A stretch of 64,000 bases of DNA from Phycisphaerae bacterium (GCA_041652575.1 JBAZHC010000003.1:1-64000); one strand, 5' to 3'; shown: positions 33,154 to 42,930, counted from the first letter of the stretch. Translations and numbers: made by a program. The notes: generated by a model from the sequence alone, not told the origin.

Positions 33154-34197
33154 ATGGAACTTACAGATAATCTAAATATTGTAACTTTCAAGCCGCTGAT
33201 TACGCCTGAGCAGCTAAAGGAAAAATATCCTGAAACTGAGCAGATAGCTCATCTTGTGGCTCAGTCCCGTATGACTATTCAGTCAATCCTGACAAATAAA
33301 GATAAAAAACGAATTATTATTACGGGCCCATGCTCGCTGCACGATAAAAAAGCCACACTCGATTACGCCAACAGATTAAAAAAACTTCAGGAAAAATACG
33401 CGGATAAACTTCTGTTTGTGATGCGGGCTTATTTCGAAAAGCCGCGAACAACCCTGGGCTGGAAGGGAATGTTATACGACCCTTATCTTGACGGTTCGGA
33501 TAATATCGAAGAAGGCTTTAACAGGGCTCGTGAAATTATGCTTGAAATCGGCAGTATCGGCCTGCCCTGCGCGACGGAATTTCTCGACCCGATTGTGCCG
33601 CAGTATATCGCAGATTTAATTTCGTGGGCGGCAATCGGGGCAAGAACGGCCGAATCGCAGATTCACCGCCAGATGGCAAGCGGACTATCAATGCCGATAG
33701 GCTTTAAAAATTCAACCGACGGTAACCTCTCGCCTGCAATCGACGCTGTGAGGGCCGCGGCAAGCGCCCATTCTTTCCTGGGCGTCAGCCGAAACGGACA
33801 GGTTATCATCGCCGAGACCCGCGGCAATAAATTCGGACATATCGTTATGCGAGGTGGGTCGAATGAGCCGAACTACTCGGCTGAATATGTAGCCTTTGCA
33901 GGCATATTGCTTAAAAAAGCAGACATTCCGAATGGCATCATTATCGACTGCAGCCATGCGAACTCAAACAAGGATTACAGGCTCCAGCGAAAAGCCATTT
34001 TGGATGTTGTTAAACAGGTTGAGAACGGCACAAGTCTGATTTCCGGCGTAATGCTCGAAAGTTTTATTACCGAAGGCAACCAGAAACCCGCTAAACCGGA
34101 AACTCTCGCATACGGTCAATCCCTTACAGATGGATGTATCGGCTGGGAAGAAACAGAAGAGCTTATCAATATTTTTGCCGGCGCGGTAAAATTATAA
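33154..34197 (+). CDS. aroG: 3-deoxy-7-phosphoheptulonate synthase (DAHP synthase, class I)
   Basis: First step of the shikimate pathway: joins phosphoenolpyruvate and erythrose 4-phosphate. The 347 residues match the AroG/F/H type: IITGPCSLHD, MRAYFEKPRTTLGWKGM, LPCATEFLDPIVPQYIADLI, GARTAESQIHRQMASGLSMP, GFKNSTDGNL and IIDCSHANSNKDY. The expected metal-binding Cys, His and Glu are present. The exact subtype by feedback inhibitor (Phe, Tyr or Trp) cannot be read. Its 3' end overlaps that of the converging cysteine synthase gene by six bases. Confidence 0.95.
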   Translation: MELTDNLNIVTFKPLITPEQLKEKYPETEQIAHLVAQSRMTIQSILTNKDKKRIIITGPCSLHDKKATLDYANRLKKLQEKYADKLLFVMRAYFEKPRTTLGWKGMLYDPYLDGSDNIEEGFNRAREIMLEIGSIGLPCATEFLDPIVPQYIADLISWAAIGARTAESQIHRQMASGLSMPIGFKNSTDGNLSPAIDAVRAAASAHSFLGVSRNGQVIIAETRGNKFGHIVMRGGSNEPNYSAEYVAFAGILLKKADIPNGIIIDCSHANSNKDYRLQRKAILDVVKQVENGTSLISGVMLESFITEGNQKPAKPETLAYGQSLTDGCIGWEETEELINIFAGAVKL

Positions 34198-35079
34198 AAG
34201 TGCCGTACTGAAATATCTTTCGGCCCTGTCGGGCAGGACGGTTGCTATATTACCCTTATATTTTTTCGCAAGCTGACGGGCCGCCCATACATTAGCTCCG
34301 GAAGAAATGCCTACAAGCAGGCCGAAATTTGTGCTTAATTGTTTGGTTGTGTCAATCGCATCCTCATCTGTAACTTCAAGCACCTCGTCTACAAGCGAAA
34401 CATCCAGTACGGCCGGGATAAAGCCGTCGCCTATGCCCTGAATCTGATGCAGGCCTGGCTCGTGGCCCAAAAGAGCACTGACGTTTTTAGGCTCGACCGC
34501 AACGATTTTAGTATCTTTTTTATGTTCCTTAAGAAATTTACCTACGCCCTGCAATGTTCCGCCGCTGCCGACGCCTGCGACAAAACAGGCGATATCGCCG
34601 CTCATCTGCCGCCATAGCTCAACCGCTGTCTGCTCGTAATGGACGCGGGGATTATCAGGATTCTCAAACTGCTGCGGCACAAAGATATGTTTGTCTTCGG
34701 CGGCCATCTGGTTTACCTTTTCGACAGCACCGGCAATACCGCCTTCGGCACTGGTCAAAATCAGTTCGGCTCCGAGTGCGCGGATAAGTTTTTTTCTTTC
34801 CTCGCTCATATTTTCAGGCATAACTATTTTGACTTTGTAGCCTTTGAGTCTGCCGACAAGTGCAACACCGATACCAGTGTTTCCGCTGGTAGGCTCGACG
34901 ATTATGGAGTCCGGCTTTAATCTGCCGTCGCGTTCGGCGCCTTCGAGCATAGCGAGAGCGACCCTGTCCTTTACACTGCCGCCGGGGTTCAGAAATTCGG
35001 CCTTGGCGTAAACATTTTCTCCCCTGAGCCTTATAAGAGGCGTGTTGCCGATTAAATCAAGAATGTTATCTGTGAGCAT
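34192..35079 (-). CDS. cysK: Cysteine synthase (O-acetylserine sulfhydrylase)
   Basis: PLP enzyme that makes cysteine from O-acetylserine and sulfide. The 295 residues begin LTDNILDLIGNTPLIRL; the PLP lysine is in NPGGSVKDRVA; the substrate loop is VEPTSGNTGIGVAL; PLP phosphate is held by GVGSGGTLQGVG; and QGIGDGFIP follows. I start at the ATG at 35079 with AAGGA upstream; an ATG 25 codons earlier adds a tail the family lacks. CysK and CysM types are not cleanly separable here. It converges on the DAHP synthase and is divergent from signal peptidase. Confidence 0.93.
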   Translation of the reverse strand: MLTDNILDLIGNTPLIRLRGENVYAKAEFLNPGGSVKDRVALAMLEGAERDGRLKPDSIIVEPTSGNTGIGVALVGRLKGYKVKIVMPENMSEERKKLIRALGAELILTSAEGGIAGAVEKVNQMAAEDKHIFVPQQFENPDNPRVHYEQTAVELWRQMSGDIACFVAGVGSGGTLQGVGKFLKEHKKDTKIVAVEPKNVSALLGHEPGLHQIQGIGDGFIPAVLDVSLVDEVLEVTDEDAIDTTKQLSTNFGLLVGISSGANVWAARQLAKKYKGNIATVLPDRAERYFSTALL

Positions 35080-35157
35080 ATATGTCCTTAATTTAAAACC
35101 GACAGAATATCGCTTTTTCACAGAAGCGTCAATTAGTTTTATCATAACAAACAACTC

Positions 35158-35185
35158 TTGCAGTAAAATGTGTTTAAGGTTATAT
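35158..35185 (+). promoter_or_regulatory. Promoter of the signal peptidase gene
   Basis: TTGCAG and TTATAT with a 16-bp spacer, about 30 bases ahead of the start codon, which has AAAGGA eight bases upstream. Confidence 0.45.
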
Positions 35186-35214
35186 TTACGTCCTTGTTTA
35201 TAAAGGATTTTTAA

Positions 35215-36717
35215 ATGGCAGATAAGTCAACCGCAAAGCCCACAACGGCAGAATCGGTAGCTAATACCTTCGAATGGCTGATAACGGCGTTTATACTTGC
35301 CTTTGTATTCAGGGCATTCGTACTCGAGGCCTTCCGCATCCCGACAGGCAGTATGGCAGATACGCTGATGGGCGACCATTTCTGCGTTCGCTGCACCGAG
35401 TGCGGCTACAGCTACGAATATAATTTCAATCCTTACATTCAGAAAAACTATAAAACATCCGTCGGCGGCGGGCTTTATAAACTCGTACCTTCGCCGCGAT
35501 GTCCGAGCTGCGGTTATTACGAAAAAGCAAATACCGTCGTTCCAAAAGCAAACGGCGACAGGATACTCGTATTCAAATGCCTCTACCAGTTTGTCGAGCC
35601 GAAAAGATGGGACGTAATAGTTTTTAAAAATCCGACCGGGCCGAAGGAAAACTATATAAAAAGACTAATCGGAAAGCCCGGCGAGACGGTTGAAATAATC
35701 GATGGCGATATATATATCGATGGGAAATTAGTAAGAAAGCCGCCGAAAGTTCAGGAAGAAATGTGGCTGCCGGTCTATAATAACAATTATCAGCCGATAC
35801 AGCCGATGGAAGGCAGATTTAACGAGCACTCCTGGCATCAGCCTTTTACCAACGATATGAATTCCGAGTGGCAATTCAAACCTTCAAGGCCTACAGAGTT
35901 TACCCTCGAAAGCGAGCCGGAAAAGATTAATACGATGTTTTACGATACGCTGAAGGGAAATAATTTCCAGGCCTGCTACGCTTACGGCGACCCGAGATTC
36001 TACAGGTATCAGCCCTACTGCAGCGATTTGATGATGAAATTTTACGCTAAAAGAGGCGATATACAGGGCGTTATTGGAATCGGTTTTACAAAATATCAGA
36101 CGCTGTACAAGGCCCGATTCGATGCGGCCGGCCTGATGGTTATAGAAAAGATTGACTCAGCCGGCAAGAGTATCGAACTTGCCAGAAAAGAAATCCCCCG
36201 TGTCCGGCCGGACAAGGATTTTTTTGTTCGGTTCTCAGATGCCGACCATTTACTCGTATTTGAAATTAACAATTATAAACTTACTTATGACCTCGGCACA
36301 GGCAGGGATGATATGGGACCGCGGCTCAGCGATATTGAGCCAAAGGCCGTAATATTCGGTTCCGGCAAATTGACCGTCGAAAATGTAGAGCTTTACAGGG
36401 ATATTCATTATCTGAGCACAAGATCCGATGCGAAGGATGAGGTGCTGCGGGCAGGTGAAGGAAATCCATTTACACTTGGGGCGAAAGAATACTTCGCTAT
36501 GGGCGATAACAGCCCTGACAGCGCTGATTCGCGTCTGTGGTCGGTTGAGGGAATCGGAAATAACGGCATCAGTTACAGAATGGGTATTGTGCCGCGAGAT
36601 TACCTGGTGGGTAAAGCGTTTTTCGTCTATTGGCCGAGCGGATTCAGAGCTGGCAATTCCAGAGTTGCTCTTATTCCAAATGCGGGGAAGCTGAGATTTA
36701 TTTATGGCGGGAAATAA
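35215..36717 (+). CDS. lepB: Signal peptidase I with zinc-ribbon and beta-sandwich inserts
   Basis: Removes signal peptides at the outer face of the inner membrane. One membrane helix (about residues 19-40) leads to the catalytic serine in FRIPTGSMADTLMGDH. The lysine is in NYIKRLIGKPGE, and the conserved box is YFAMGDNSPDSADSRLW. Two additions make it 500 residues rather than 250-300. A zinc ribbon (CVRCTECGYSY ... CPSCGYY, residues 59-102) lies between the serine and lysine boxes. A stretch of about 240 residues before the GDNS box contains a LamG/concanavalin-like segment (DKDFFVRFSDADHLLVFEIN). This layout is known from planctomycetes; what the inserts do is not. Confidence 0.92.
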   Translation: MADKSTAKPTTAESVANTFEWLITAFILAFVFRAFVLEAFRIPTGSMADTLMGDHFCVRCTECGYSYEYNFNPYIQKNYKTSVGGGLYKLVPSPRCPSCGYYEKANTVVPKANGDRILVFKCLYQFVEPKRWDVIVFKNPTGPKENYIKRLIGKPGETVEIIDGDIYIDGKLVRKPPKVQEEMWLPVYNNNYQPIQPMEGRFNEHSWHQPFTNDMNSEWQFKPSRPTEFTLESEPEKINTMFYDTLKGNNFQACYAYGDPRFYRYQPYCSDLMMKFYAKRGDIQGVIGIGFTKYQTLYKARFDAAGLMVIEKIDSAGKSIELARKEIPRVRPDKDFFVRFSDADHLLVFEINNYKLTYDLGTGRDDMGPRLSDIEPKAVIFGSGKLTVENVELYRDIHYLSTRSDAKDEVLRAGEGNPFTLGAKEYFAMGDNSPDSADSRLWSVEGIGNNGISYRMGIVPRDYLVGKAFFVYWPSGFRAGNSRVALIPNAGKLRFIYGGK

Positions 36718-36724
36718 ATATATT

Positions 36725-38392
36725 CTACTCGCTGACCGAAGAGACAGGAGTCAGATATTTGCTGATTACCTCTACTAAATGACCTCGGTCGATTGGTTTG
36801 GCGGTATAATCATCACAGCCGATTTCAAGGCACTTTTCTTCCGCTTCCTCCATAACATCTGCCGTTATGGCAATTATCGGAGTTTTAACTCCCAGATTGC
36901 GCAGCCGTTTCGTGGCGTCATAGCCGTTCATATTCGGCATCTGCATATCCATAAAAATCAGGTCAAATACATGTCCATTGACAGCTTCAACGGCATCGAA
37001 TCCGTCTTTGGCTATCGTGACCACAAAACCAAGTTTTTCAAGCAGAAGTTTTATAAGAGTTTGATTGGTAGAATTATCGTCCACAACAAGCACCCTGCCT
37101 GAAAATTGGTTTTCCAATTCCACATTTTCCTGATTGCACTCATTCTTAATCCCTTGCGTATGGGTAAGATTTTGGTCTTGCTGATACCCATTAGTTACAC
37201 CATTTACAGGTACATTAAACGTAAAGGTTGAGCCTTTGCCTTCCTGGCTTACGAAACTTATATCACCGCCCATCAGTACAACAACCTGTTTAGTTATGGC
37301 CAATCCTAATCCTGTTCCGCCGTATTTTCGAGTTGTACTGCCGTCGACCTGCGTAAACGACTGGAAAATTGCATTTTGTCTGTCAGAAGGAATTCCAATG
37401 CCTGTATCTACAATCTGAAACTCTATAAATTGTTTCTCTTCTTTCGTTATAAGTCCTACGGCCAGTTTCACATATCCATTTTCGGTGAACTTTATCGCAT
37501 TACTGATAAGGTTAGTAAGACACTGTCGCAGCCTTATAGGGTCAGTTATTATCGTCTGGGGGATGTCTGACGCACAGGTAACTGTAAAATCGAGATTTTT
37601 CTGTTTGGCAGCCGGCCTCATTACTGATTCTACATTTGTAAGCATTTCAGGAACGCTGCATTCGATATTTTCAGTTTTTGTCCGGCCGGATTCAATCTTT
37701 GAGAAATCGAGGATGTCATTTACCAAACCAAGCAGATGCCTGCCGCTGTCGAGAATAAGTCTGACATATTCCTTCTGTTCATTTGCCAGCGATTCTTCAA
37801 ACAAGACTTCGCTAAAACCGATAATGGCATTCATCGGGGTTCTTATTTCGTGACTCATATTCGCCAAAAACTGACTTTTGGCGGTATTTGCCTTATCAGC
37901 TTCTTTAGCCATTTTGTTTGCTGTGGCGGTTGCCTTTACCAGTCTTGCGTTTATTTGTTCAAGTTCAAGTTTGGCTTCAAGAAGGCTTGATTCGGTCTTT
38001 TTTCTTTCAATGGCGTACCTTATAGTTCTGACAAGCGTATATTCAAGCCCGCTGCCCTTTACAAGATAATCTTCTGCACCGCAGCGTATCGCCTCAAGAC
38101 CTACTTCTTCGTCATCGAGGCCGGTAAGCACAATAATCGGGACATTCGGCACCAGACCGGATACTTTCTGGACGTTTTCTATTCCTCTGCTGTCAGGCAG
38201 ATTCAAGTCGAGAAGAACGATGTCGAAACTCGAAGCCTTAAGCTTCTCCATCGCCTCGCTGAGTACAGGCGCAGAATCGATATTGAACCGTATCGTATCT
38301 GAAGCCTGGATTAAAACCAGCTTAACCAGTCTGCGATCAAGTTCGTCGTCATCAACTAATAAAACATTTAGTGTGTTGTCTGTTTGGCTCAT
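36725..38392 (-). CDS. Hybrid histidine kinase (receiver-HisKA-ATPase-receiver)
   Basis: A 555-residue soluble protein. Receiver 1 (residues 8-130) has LLVDDDELDRRL, LLDLNLPDSRGIE and DYLVKGSG. A coiled linker leads to HisKA with FLANMSHEIRTPMNAIIGFS (about residue 185). The ATPase domain shows LTNLISNAIKFTENG, DTGIGIPSDRQ, FQSFTQVDGSTTRKYGGTGL. Receiver 2 (about 430-550) has VVDDNSTNQTL, IFMDMQMPNMNGYDA and YTAKPID. It is the last gene of the leftward signalling cluster and its 5' end overlaps the receiver protein upstream by 41 bases. With no membrane part, it probably takes phosphate or signal from the two membrane kinases. Confidence 0.92.
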   Translation of the reverse strand: MSQTDNTLNVLLVDDDELDRRLVKLVLIQASDTIRFNIDSAPVLSEAMEKLKASSFDIVLLDLNLPDSRGIENVQKVSGLVPNVPIIVLTGLDDEEVGLEAIRCGAEDYLVKGSGLEYTLVRTIRYAIERKKTESSLLEAKLELEQINARLVKATATANKMAKEADKANTAKSQFLANMSHEIRTPMNAIIGFSEVLFEESLANEQKEYVRLILDSGRHLLGLVNDILDFSKIESGRTKTENIECSVPEMLTNVESVMRPAAKQKNLDFTVTCASDIPQTIITDPIRLRQCLTNLISNAIKFTENGYVKLAVGLITKEEKQFIEFQIVDTGIGIPSDRQNAIFQSFTQVDGSTTRKYGGTGLGLAITKQVVVLMGGDISFVSQEGKGSTFTFNVPVNGVTNGYQQDQNLTHTQGIKNECNQENVELENQFSGRVLVVDDNSTNQTLIKLLLEKLGFVVTIAKDGFDAVEAVNGHVFDLIFMDMQMPNMNGYDATKRLRNLGVKTPIIAITADVMEEAEEKCLEIGCDDYTAKPIDRGHLVEVISKYLTPVSSVSE

Positions 38393-38825
38393 GAGTTATC
38401 CGTTTACATATAGTAAACCAGTAGTCACTTAAAGTCTGCATAACAGCATGAAAATCGGGAAGCGTTACAGGCTTTTTGATATAACCGGCGGCCTGAAGTT
38501 TGAAACTTTCAAGTATATCCTTGTCAGAATCACTGGTCGTAAGAATCACGATCGGTATAATCTCAAGGTCAGGGTCCGATTTTATCTGCCTTAGGAACTC
38601 TCTGCCGCCCATGCCGGGCATATTCAAGTCAAGCAGAATCAGGTCAGGCATTGCAACTCCTTCGTCCGTTTTACATTTATGCAGATATTCAAAGGCCTCT
38701 TCGCCACTGCCTGCAACAACCGGCGCATTTGTTATACGCTGATCTTCAAGCGACATCTTTATAAGTTTCTGATCGCCTGGGTCGTCCTCGACCAACATTA
38801 TTGTTACCGCTTTATATACTTTCAT
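38352..38825 (-). CDS. Single-domain response regulator (Rcp1-like)
   Basis: A 157-residue receiver: VEDDPGDQKLIKMSL (acidic pocket, in the DPGD form of Rcp1-like proteins), LILLDLNMPGMGGREFL (phosphorylated Asp), VILTTSD and AAGYIKKPVTLPDF (conserved Lys). Rcp1-like receivers serve phytochrome-type kinases whose H box reads SHDLREPL, as both kinases of this cluster do. A tail of about 20 residues extends past the domain and overlaps the start of the hybrid kinase gene. It has no output domain, so it likely passes phosphate on or binds a partner protein. Confidence 0.92.
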   Translation of the reverse strand: MKVYKAVTIMLVEDDPGDQKLIKMSLEDQRITNAPVVAGSGEEAFEYLHKCKTDEGVAMPDLILLDLNMPGMGGREFLRQIKSDPDLEIIPIVILTTSDSDKDILESFKLQAAGYIKKPVTLPDFHAVMQTLSDYWFTICKRITHEPNRQHTKCFIS

Positions 38826-38869
38826 CTTGAACTCCTGATAATTTTAGCGATAATATTAAAACTTTTAAA

Positions 38870-39313
38870 TTAACTGCTTAGCATAGCTGCGTTTGCAAGC
38901 CAGTAACGGGCCAGCTTTTCAAGAATCTCGCTGAACTCCCGCGGAGCAGCAGACTTCTGAACATAACCGGCAGCATGCATCGCATAACATTCTTCTATGT
39001 CCACTTCCGAATCGGATGTCGTAACAATGACAACCGGAATTGAACATAAATCATCATCAGCCTTAATTACTTTCAAAAATCCCTTACCGCCTATTCCGGG
39101 CATATTCAGATCAAGCAGTATTAAACCCGGTCTTGGATACTGCCACGAATCTTTCATGCCCGACCGCAAATAATCCAGTGCAGCCTCGCCGCTGGAAACA
39201 ATTTCAATATTAACCCGGGCATTTTGGCTTAAAACAGCCGTTTTAATCAGTTTCTGGTCTCCCGGGTCATTTTCTACCAGAAGAATATTAACTTGTTTTT
39301 CCATACTTTCCAT
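38870..39313 (-). CDS. Single-domain response regulator (Rcp1-like), second copy
   Basis: A 147-residue receiver closely related to its neighbour: LLVENDPGDQKLIKTAV, LILLDLNMPGIGGKGFL, VIVTTSDSEVD and AAGYVQKSAAPREF. The acidic pocket is ENDPGD where the neighbour has EDDPGD. It is separated by 44 bases from the next receiver gene and by about 150 from the kinase gene upstream. Two similar receivers beside two similar kinases point to duplication of a kinase-receiver pair. Confidence 0.92.
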   Translation of the reverse strand: MESMEKQVNILLVENDPGDQKLIKTAVLSQNARVNIEIVSSGEAALDYLRSGMKDSWQYPRPGLILLDLNMPGIGGKGFLKVIKADDDLCSIPVVIVTTSDSEVDIEECYAMHAAGYVQKSAAPREFSEILEKLARYWLANAAMLSS

Positions 39314-39465
39314 GTCGACCCCTTTCTATTCAGCTTATTTATATTAAGCTGTGAATCCAGTCCTCCGTTGCCGGCTCTATTAAACCGGCACCGTAATTAT
39401 TCGAGATACTTATTTCAAAAAAAATCGACAGGTGTTTTTCATCTATTAGTTATTTCGTAAAAATC

Positions 39466-41763
39466 TCATTCCTCCTTAACTTTCATTTCGGCAGTTACTG
39501 ATTTCTCTGCGACCGGTATTGTAAACCAGAACGTTGAACCCTTGTTCTCTTCGGATTCAATTCCTATCTGGCCGCCATGACGTTCAACTATCTTCCTGCA
39601 AACTGAAAGGCCAATGCCTGTGCCTTCGTACTCATTATTGCTGTGCAGCCGCCTGAACATCACAAATACCGACTGCTGATACTCAGGCTTAATGCCTATG
39701 CCGTTATCCTTTATCTCTATCTTAACCATACCGTCAACGGCAGATTTGCTGGTTATTGTTATGCGTGGAATATTATCCTTCTTCTGATACTTTATTCCGT
39801 TGGCGATGAGATTCTGCATAAGCTGACTTATCTGAACAGGGTCAACTTTAACATTAGGCAGAGGTTTCGGGATATCAATAACGACCTTCTTTTCCTGAAG
39901 TAATACGGAAAGTTCAATCTGTCGCAGTTGTTGAACAATTTTATTAAGGTCAACGACCTGAGGCGTATGTGTTTTTGTACTTACTCTTGAATAGGCAAGC
40001 AGCCCTTCAATCATACTATTCATTCGCTGAGCGCCTTCTATCATAAAATGGAGATTTTCAGCGTTATCAGCGTCAAGTTTCCCTTCGAGAGACTTCTGCA
40101 GCATTGAGCCGAAAGAAGAAATTTTCCGTAAAGGCTCCCGCAAATCATGCGATGCTATAAAGACAAAATTCTTCATCTCCTCATTTGTATCTTCAAGATT
40201 ATCATTGAGTTGTTTCAGTTTCTTTTCGGCTTCTTTGCGCTCCGTAATATCGATAAAGGCTTCAAGCAGAATCTCTTCATCGCCGAGCCTGAGTTGTACA
40301 ACGTTTTTAATAATTGGAATTACTTTTTTGTCTTTTGTAATCAATTTTCTTTCGGAATGGTCAACTTTCTGATTTTTATCAAGAATAGGACAATTGTTCA
40401 GTTCAGCCGGACACAAAGTTTTGTTGCACAACTGTCCCACAAGCTCATTTTCGCTAAAACCTGTAAGCTGTTGAGCAATGGCATTGGCCTGTCTAATTTT
40501 CTTGTCTTTCCCAATAACTACGACCCCAAACGGCATCGCATTTATCATATCCTGCAGAACTTTTTTGGACGTTTGGATTTCCTCTTCCGCTTCCTTGCGT
40601 TCTGTAATATTTATATCTGAGCCTCTATAGCCAATGAGATTGCCGTTATCATCGAGGATAGGAACTCCGCTGGTCATCAGCCAGATAACTCGGCCGTTCT
40701 TGTGTACATTCGCATTAACAAAACCTTTAAAAGGCTGTTTTTGCGCGAAACCTTCAAATGACAACCTTTTTAATTCATCTCTGTCTTTATCCAAAAACAG
40801 GTCATAAAAGTGTTTCTTCCCGACCATTTCTTCTGGTTTATATCCGAGCAATTCTTCAACAATCGGACTTGAATAAGTATATAAACCATCCGCATCGACT
40901 TCCCATATCCACTCGGTGGCATTGCTGACAATTTGCTGAAACCGTGTTTCGCTGCATCGCAGTTCGTTTTCCACTTTTTTACGCTCGCTGATTTCACGAT
41001 TAAGACAGTCTATCGAGGTAGTGGTATGCTGCAGGTCGGCGGTCATCATATTAAAAGCATCCGCAATCTGCCCGATTTCATCGTATGTATTAATATTAAC
41101 TCTTTTTTGAAGGTCCCGTGTTTTAGTGATATCCTTCATAGTATTTAATATGACCGTCAGAGGTCTGGTCAGCATAGTTGTCAAAATAACCAACAGCAAT
41201 AAAGCACCCAGGATAAAAGTAGAAAATAACACAATATTGCATTTGTTGATTAACTTTAAAATATTGCTATTAATGATGCTGGCCGGCGAAGCTATCACAA
41301 CAGCGTATTCTGAATGGTCCGGATTATCACCAAAAGGAAGGACGGCAAAATAAATATTCTCACCTTTCTCGGCGATGGAATAAACTTCTGGTTTTCCTGT
41401 ATGGATGGATGAAATTATTTTCTGATGAAGAAGCTTTTTGCCCTGCTGGGAAGGGTCGCTATGAAAAATTATCGTCCCATCCCTGTCAATTATCATTGCC
41501 CGTGTGATATTTTCATTTTTTCTTACAATATCAAGACACTGCTGGTCGAACCCTTCGATATCCCTGGTTGATATCCCCAATGAAGTAATTCGTTTCAATT
41601 GTGTCTGAAGATTATCTCCCAGTATCAGTAATTTCGAATGCAGAGCGGCGCTGTAGTCTTTTCTCAGAATTTGACTGATAAAAAACAGATTCAGCGCGCT
41701 TGTGATAATCAGCGTAGCTGCAAAAGCCAACAGAATTTTTGTTCTTATACTCAGTTTCATCAA
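39466..41763 (-). CDS. Membrane histidine kinase: Cache-like sensor, HAMP, two PAS domains
   Basis: A 765-residue kinase. TM1 is at about residues 9-28 (ILLAFAATLIITSALNLFFI). A periplasmic sensor with the Cache-like pattern AMIIDRDGTIIFHSDPSQQG follows, and TM2 is at about 175-197. HAMP (TRPLTVILNTMKDIT ... YDEIGQIADAFNMM) comes next. PAS 1 (about 270-390) has EWIWEVDADGLYTYSSP, and PAS 2 (about 400-510) has a small cysteine group (CNKTLCPAELNNCPI). The kinase core has NFVFIASHDLREPLRKI, LMQNLIANGIKYQKKDN, IKDNGIGIKPEYQ and GTGIGLSVCRKIV. The core is nearly the same as in the kinase at 42931-44865, although the sensors differ. It starts five bases after the solute-binding protein gene ends. 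Confidence 0.92.
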   Translation of the reverse strand: MMKLSIRTKILLAFAATLIITSALNLFFISQILRKDYSAALHSKLLILGDNLQTQLKRITSLGISTRDIEGFDQQCLDIVRKNENITRAMIIDRDGTIIFHSDPSQQGKKLLHQKIISSIHTGKPEVYSIAEKGENIYFAVLPFGDNPDHSEYAVVIASPASIINSNILKLINKCNIVLFSTFILGALLLLVILTTMLTRPLTVILNTMKDITKTRDLQKRVNINTYDEIGQIADAFNMMTADLQHTTTSIDCLNREISERKKVENELRCSETRFQQIVSNATEWIWEVDADGLYTYSSPIVEELLGYKPEEMVGKKHFYDLFLDKDRDELKRLSFEGFAQKQPFKGFVNANVHKNGRVIWLMTSGVPILDDNGNLIGYRGSDINITERKEAEEEIQTSKKVLQDMINAMPFGVVVIGKDKKIRQANAIAQQLTGFSENELVGQLCNKTLCPAELNNCPILDKNQKVDHSERKLITKDKKVIPIIKNVVQLRLGDEEILLEAFIDITERKEAEKKLKQLNDNLEDTNEEMKNFVFIASHDLREPLRKISSFGSMLQKSLEGKLDADNAENLHFMIEGAQRMNSMIEGLLAYSRVSTKTHTPQVVDLNKIVQQLRQIELSVLLQEKKVVIDIPKPLPNVKVDPVQISQLMQNLIANGIKYQKKDNIPRITITSKSAVDGMVKIEIKDNGIGIKPEYQQSVFVMFRRLHSNNEYEGTGIGLSVCRKIVERHGGQIGIESEENKGSTFWFTIPVAEKSVTAEMKVKEE

Positions 41764-41767
41764 TAAC

Positions 41768-42886
41768 TCATTTTAACGTGATATCCTGTATGACTTTAGC
41801 GGTCAACAGTATATCGGCACTTGGTTTAATATTCAGTCTTTTGGCGGTTGCCAGATTAATAAGCGGGATTCCCTTTTCCGTAGAAATCATCGGAAATGCG
41901 GAAGGACTTTTGCCGTCAACCAGTATACCTCGGGCATATAATCCCGCCTGATATCCCTGCTCATATGCAGATACTGAAACGGTACACAGTGTTCCTTTCG
42001 ATATCCTGTCTTCCCAAAATGAGAAATCCGGAAGGCTGCTGTTTGCCTGAAGCCATCTAAAAACATCTTCTATCGACACATTCTTTCCGGTTTCATCCTT
42101 AAATTCGAAAATACCCAAAAACCCCAAAGCGTCAACCTGATTCTGGTAAGCCAGAACCTTCTGTTTGAATTCAGCAAATGTTGGTATGACATCAAAACTA
42201 AGAATCTCTATATCCGAGAACTCGCCCTGCTGCTGTTTCATTTCCGCAATCAGAGCCGGCCACATCGCTCCGGTATCGGTAATCATCACAACTTTTCTGA
42301 CATTGGGCACCAGTTTTCTGAGCAGACGAAAAGTCGCCGCATAATGCATTTTTTCCAGTACACCGGTTACATTTTCAGAACCGGTAAAACCGTATATTGC
42401 CGGATCTGCGTTAACCGCGCTGAAAACAATCGGAATTGAAGAATTAACATAATATTTTGTGACATATAACTGGGCATTATCATCACTGGCAAAAATAAGG
42501 TCCGGCTTGGAAGTGTCGATAGCACCGCGTATTTCTTTTGCGATTTCGAGCTTCCAGGCTTCGTCGCTTTTCCGCTTTGTATCCATCTGCATAACGTGGT
42601 ACTGAACATTCAGCCCCTGCAGAGCATTCTGGAATCCGCCAAGCTGATTATCCGTCCATTCCCATGGCGAATTATAGCTCATAATATGAAGGATTTTATA
42701 CTGTCTGTCAGGAATTGTTTTTATCACCTGCCGCTGGGGCCACAAATCGTTACTGGTATTATCATATGCCGAGGCTTTGAATGGGTCGAATTTCAAAAAC
42801 AAAAATGTGCCGACGACAATAACTATTGCTGCTGCGGCAATGACGCCTATTCGCTTCCAGAGCATATTACTTTTGGAATTTAACAT
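41768..42886 (-). CDS. Membrane-anchored ABC-type substrate-binding protein (PF04392-like)
   Basis: A 372-residue protein with an N-terminal membrane anchor (IGVIAAAAIVIVVGTFLFLK) and a two-lobed periplasmic binding fold (KILHIMSYNSPWEWTDNQLG; DLIFASDDNAQLYVTKYYVN; VMITDTGAMWPALIAEM; SVSAYEQGYQAGLYARGILV). It is closest to the ABC_sub_bind/TrpX-like class. No ABC permease or ATPase is nearby. It lies between two membrane kinases in one transcription unit, so it most likely presents a ligand to a sensor rather than to a transporter. The ligand is unknown. Confidence 0.85.
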   Translation of the reverse strand: MLNSKSNMLWKRIGVIAAAAIVIVVGTFLFLKFDPFKASAYDNTSNDLWPQRQVIKTIPDRQYKILHIMSYNSPWEWTDNQLGGFQNALQGLNVQYHVMQMDTKRKSDEAWKLEIAKEIRGAIDTSKPDLIFASDDNAQLYVTKYYVNSSIPIVFSAVNADPAIYGFTGSENVTGVLEKMHYAATFRLLRKLVPNVRKVVMITDTGAMWPALIAEMKQQQGEFSDIEILSFDVIPTFAEFKQKVLAYQNQVDALGFLGIFEFKDETGKNVSIEDVFRWLQANSSLPDFSFWEDRISKGTLCTVSVSAYEQGYQAGLYARGILVDGKSPSAFPMISTEKGIPLINLATAKRLNIKPSADILLTAKVIQDITLK

Positions 42887-42930
42887 AATTGTTCTCCCAA
42901 ATAGAATTCTGCACTCTTTACATTAATCAT

